Below, one piece after another: positions 61,432 to 64,000 of a stretch of 64,000 bases of DNA. The notes under the pieces are model-generated. The model was given only the letters and a program-made list of their open reading frames with translations. It ran no database searches and was not told where the DNA came from. The stretch comes from an uncultured Granulosicoccaceae bacterium (GTDB lineage Bacteria; Pseudomonadota; Gammaproteobacteria; Granulosicoccales; Granulosicoccaceae): the NCBI GenBank assembly GCA_938041955.1, contig CALISD010000010.1, forward strand, positions 62,001-126,000, written 5' to 3'. A program made the translations under genes and the position numbers. Each line of letters opens with the position of its first letter. Within the stretch, counting starts at the first letter, position 1.

Positions 61432-64000
61432 ATGAGCAGCGACGTTCCGCAGGAAATCACCTCACTAATCCATCTTCCTGCAATGATCTCGAAGATAGAG
61501 GCCGCCGACTCCACTCTCAGTGCATATAAAGAGGCGCTAACGAGCGCACGCGAGACACTCACAACGCTATTTCAAACCGGTGCGCCGGTGGCAGAGTTAA
61601 TCGGTTGGCAATCAGCAATAGTTGACACCATTGTCACGCACATCTGGCAACGCACATTGCCTGCAAGCGCACGTCACTCTGTCGCATTAATAGCAGTCGG
61701 GGGTTATGGGCGGGCCGAGCTTCACCCCTTCTCCGATATTGACATACTGATTCTAACAACAAAAAACTTTACTGATGCCGATGAAGAAATAGGCGCATTC
61801 GTTACCCACCTGTGGGACCTTGGCCTTGATGTTGGTCACAGCGTAAGAGATGTAAAACGCTGTATTAAAGAAGCAAAGGCAGATGCCACAGTCATCACGA
61901 ACCTAATTGAAAGCCGCTACGTCTGTGGCAGCAGAGAGTTATTCAACGAGTTAAAAGAGGCTATCAAACCCGAGAGCATTTGGCCGGTTGCAAAATTCTT
62001 TGTCGCCAAACACCAGGAACAAAAAGATCGTCATAAAAAGTTCCAGGGCACCGCTTTCAGATTGGAACCTAACCTCAAAGAAAGCCCCGGTGGTTTGCGT
62101 GACATTCAAACCGTTGAATGGATGCTGATCAGACAATACGGAAATTCAAACCTGCATGCCTTGGTTGCCGACGGTTACTTGAGCCAGGCAGAACTTGATG
62201 AACTCACGAGCAGCCGGGACACGCTTTGGAGAATCCGTTTTTTACTGCACGTAAAAAGCAAACGCAAAGAAGACAGGCTCCTGTTTGACTATCAACGTGA
62301 GCTCGCAACAGATTTTGGTTTTGAAACCACTGAAGAACACAGCAACGAAGCAGTAGAGCAGTTCATGCAACTGTACTTTCGAACGGTAACCGGCGTAGAA
62401 AGACTCAACGACATGCTACTGCAGTTGATGGAAGCAAAGCTCGCAGCACCCGCACAAGAAAAAAAGAAGGCCACCTACAACGATTACTTTGTCATTATTA
62501 ACGACTACGTAGAAATTGTTAATGATGAGGTTTTCACAAGATATCCACCGGCAATGCTTGAGCTCTTTCAAGTATTCGCCTCGTACAAAGAGGTGCGTGG
62601 TATAGGAGCACGCACGCTACGCAGCTTGAAAAGCAATATGCACCTGATCAACAAAAAATTCAGATCAGACGCCATCCCGCGTGATCTATTTTTACAGTTG
62701 TTCCGTGAACCGAAGAAAATCACCCGCAAGCTGCGTCTGATGAATCGATACGGTGTTCTCGCGAGCTATCTACCGAATTTTGAAAAAATCGTTGGGCGCA
62801 TGCAATATGATCTGTTTCATATCTATACGGTAGATGAACACACCCTGATGGTGATTCGCAATCTTCGACGATTTGCGATTCCGATCCATAACCACGAGTA
62901 CCCTGAATGCTCTGAGATTATGCAGAGCACTGAAAAACCCGAACTCCTCTATCTGATCGGGCTCTTTCATGATATTGCCAAAGGACGAGGTGGTGATCAC
63001 TCAATTCTAGGTGCCGAGGATGCGGAAGTTTTTTGCAAACATCACGGATTAAATGCGGTAGACAGCAAACTGGTGGTATGGACTATACGGCACCATCTCG
63101 ACATGTCTATGACGGCACAAAGAAAAGACACATCAGACCCTGAAGTGATATATGAATTTGCACGCTTTGTCGGCTCAATGCGCTATCTGAATTTTCTCTA
63201 TCTACTGACGGTTGCAGATATTCGCGGCACTAACCCGGAACTTTGGAACTCGTGGAAACAGAACTTACTGGAGCAGCTTTATAGATACACCGCAGATGCA
63301 CTGAAGCGAGGACTGGATAACCCTATTGACCGGCCCGAAGTCATCGCACAAAAAAAACAACAAGCCTATGAGTTACTGACTGCCAACTCAATTGATACCA
63401 ATTTGATTGAACAGATATGGAAATACTGCGATGGGCAATATTTTCTGCAGTACAGCGCAGACGAAATCTGCTGGCACACCACCAACATGTCACTCCTCGG
63501 GGCTGGCGAACCGCTGATCTTATTACGAAGAGAAACCGATCGTGGCTCCACTGAAATATTTATACATGTATCTGACCATGCCCATCTTTTCTCAGATATC
63601 GTGGCGACGCTGGATCAACTCAACCTCACTATTGTCAGCGCACAAATATTATCCTCGCTAAACGGCTGGACGCTGGACACCTTTTTTGTATTAGATCGTG
63701 AAGGCGAATCAATTAGAGATAGCGAACGGCTGGAAAGCATATACCAACAGCTTGATTCCGTACTGACGGAAAACAAAAGACAGGAAAACATCGAACTCAG
63801 AGCCCCGAGAAGACTCACTCACTTTGACTTTAAACCGATCATTCAATTTGACAATAGCGTCTCTGATGATTCGACCAGTTTATTCATCAAAGCCATTGAT
63901 CGCCCCGGCCTGCTGAGTGCAATCGGTCGATGCTTTGCTGACAACGGTATCCGGGTGGTATCCGCCAACATCACCACCCTTGGTGAAACGGCTGAGGATT
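61432..64000 (+). CDS. glnD: Bifunctional uridylyltransferase/uridylyl-removing enzyme GlnD (3' end missing)
   Basis: The nitrogen sensor that adds UMP to PII proteins when glutamine is low and removes it when high. The reading frame starts at ATG 61432 (MSSDVPQEITSL) and runs off the right edge, about 856 codons. Domain order: nucleotidyltransferase with AVGGYGRAELHPFSDIDILIL (about 84-105), a GlnD-type helical linker, HD domain with GLFHDIAKGRGGDHS (about 510) and two ACT domains near the end (second: LFIKAIDRPGLLSAIGRCFADNGIRVV). Full-length GlnD is about 900 residues, so only about 30-50 are missing. Follows map by 22 bp, as in E. coli. Confidence 0.96.
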   Translation, partial: MSSDVPQEITSLIHLPAMISKIEAADSTLSAYKEALTSARETLTTLFQTGAPVAELIGWQSAIVDTIVTHIWQRTLPASARHSVALIAVGGYGRAELHPFSDIDILILTTKNFTDADEEIGAFVTHLWDLGLDVGHSVRDVKRCIKEAKADATVITNLIESRYVCGSRELFNELKEAIKPESIWPVAKFFVAKHQEQKDRHKKFQGTAFRLEPNLKESPGGLRDIQTVEWMLIRQYGNSNLHALVADGYLSQAELDELTSSRDTLWRIRFLLHVKSKRKEDRLLFDYQRELATDFGFETTEEHSNEAVEQFMQLYFRTVTGVERLNDMLLQLMEAKLAAPAQEKKKATYNDYFVIINDYVEIVNDEVFTRYPPAMLELFQVFASYKEVRGIGARTLRSLKSNMHLINKKFRSDAIPRDLFLQLFREPKKITRKLRLMNRYGVLASYLPNFEKIVGRMQYDLFHIYTVDEHTLMVIRNLRRFAIPIHNHEYPECSEIMQSTEKPELLYLIGLFHDIAKGRGGDHSILGAEDAEVFCKHHGLNAVDSKLVVWTIRHHLDMSMTAQRKDTSDPEVIYEFARFVGSMRYLNFLYLLTVADIRGTNPELWNSWKQNLLEQLYRYTADALKRGLDNPIDRPEVIAQKKQQAYELLTANSIDTNLIEQIWKYCDGQYFLQYSADEICWHTTNMSLLGAGEPLILLRRETDRGSTEIFIHVSDHAHLFSDIVATLDQLNLTIVSAQILSSLNGWTLDTFFVLDREGESIRDSERLESIYQQLDSVLTENKRQENIELRAPRRLTHFDFKPIIQFDNSVSDDSTSLFIKAIDRPGLLSAIGRCFADNGIRVVSANITTLGETAED

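Overview
The window reads as a chromosomal segment of a free-living, probably marine gammaproteobacterium. The core blocks place it there: a map | rpsB-tsf-pyrH-frr-uppS-cdsA-dxr-rseP-bamA-ompH-lpxD-fabZ-lpxA run, glnD beside map, and smc next to zipA (a divisome protein restricted to Gammaproteobacteria). Base composition is close to balanced, and TTG/GTG starts are frequent. A Granulosicoccus-like or related deep gammaproteobacterial lineage is my guess; nothing in the sequence proves it.

The left half (1-38 kb) is a mosaic of catabolic and accessory genes. 0.2-8 kb holds a PhyH dioxygenase, a Rossmann/SAF oxidoreductase, an EEP phosphatase, a TPR protein, a DMT exporter, the pseudouridine pair psuG plus a PfkB kinase whose 5' end lacks a normal start codon, and a Bcr/CflA-type exporter. 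8-14 kb holds a GH12 beta-glucanase lipoprotein with tandem GWGWEN repeats, a hairpin-rich non-coding stretch, a creatinase, a PAP2 phosphatase, a 38-residue Lys-rich protein, and a cytidylyltransferase next to a CDP-alcohol phosphatidyltransferase. 14.6-24 kb is a metabolic island: pxpABC (5-oxoprolinase) behind a two-subunit sulfopyruvate-decarboxylase-like TPP enzyme, a divergent acyl-CoA dehydrogenase/class III CoA-transferase pair, and a tight HAD-VOC-peptide deformylase-cupin-hydroxyacid dehydrogenase operon. 24-38 kb holds a frameshifted AlaX editing protein, cysS, a beta-barrel protein, a ferritin-VIT iron exporter overlapping a DUF3750 gene, a two-subunit molybdenum hydroxylase, an OmpA-like protein with near-identical 96-bp repeats, a methyltransferase/glucokinase pair, a hydratase/FAH-type enzyme, a membrane-anchored transglutaminase-like protein and an old yellow enzyme.

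The right half (38-64 kb) is mostly housekeeping: zipA and smc, an M23 peptidase, an astacin protease with a GlyGly-CTERM tail, then envelope biogenesis (lpxB inverted relative to lpxA-fabZ-lpxD, ompH/skp, bamA, rseP), isoprenoid and phospholipid genes (dxr, cdsA, uppS), translation genes (frr, tsf, rpsB, map) and pyrH, ending inside glnD. A good sigma-70 promoter sits before rpsB and a clear intrinsic terminator follows tsf, so rpsB-tsf looks like its own unit.

I found no CRISPR array, rRNA, tRNA, transposase or prophage genes. The most unusual items are the structured DNA upstream of creatinase, the possible new lipid head-group pair, the deformylase-containing operon, the repeat-expanded OmpA protein and the two disrupted or non-canonical reading frames (AlaX, PfkB kinase).
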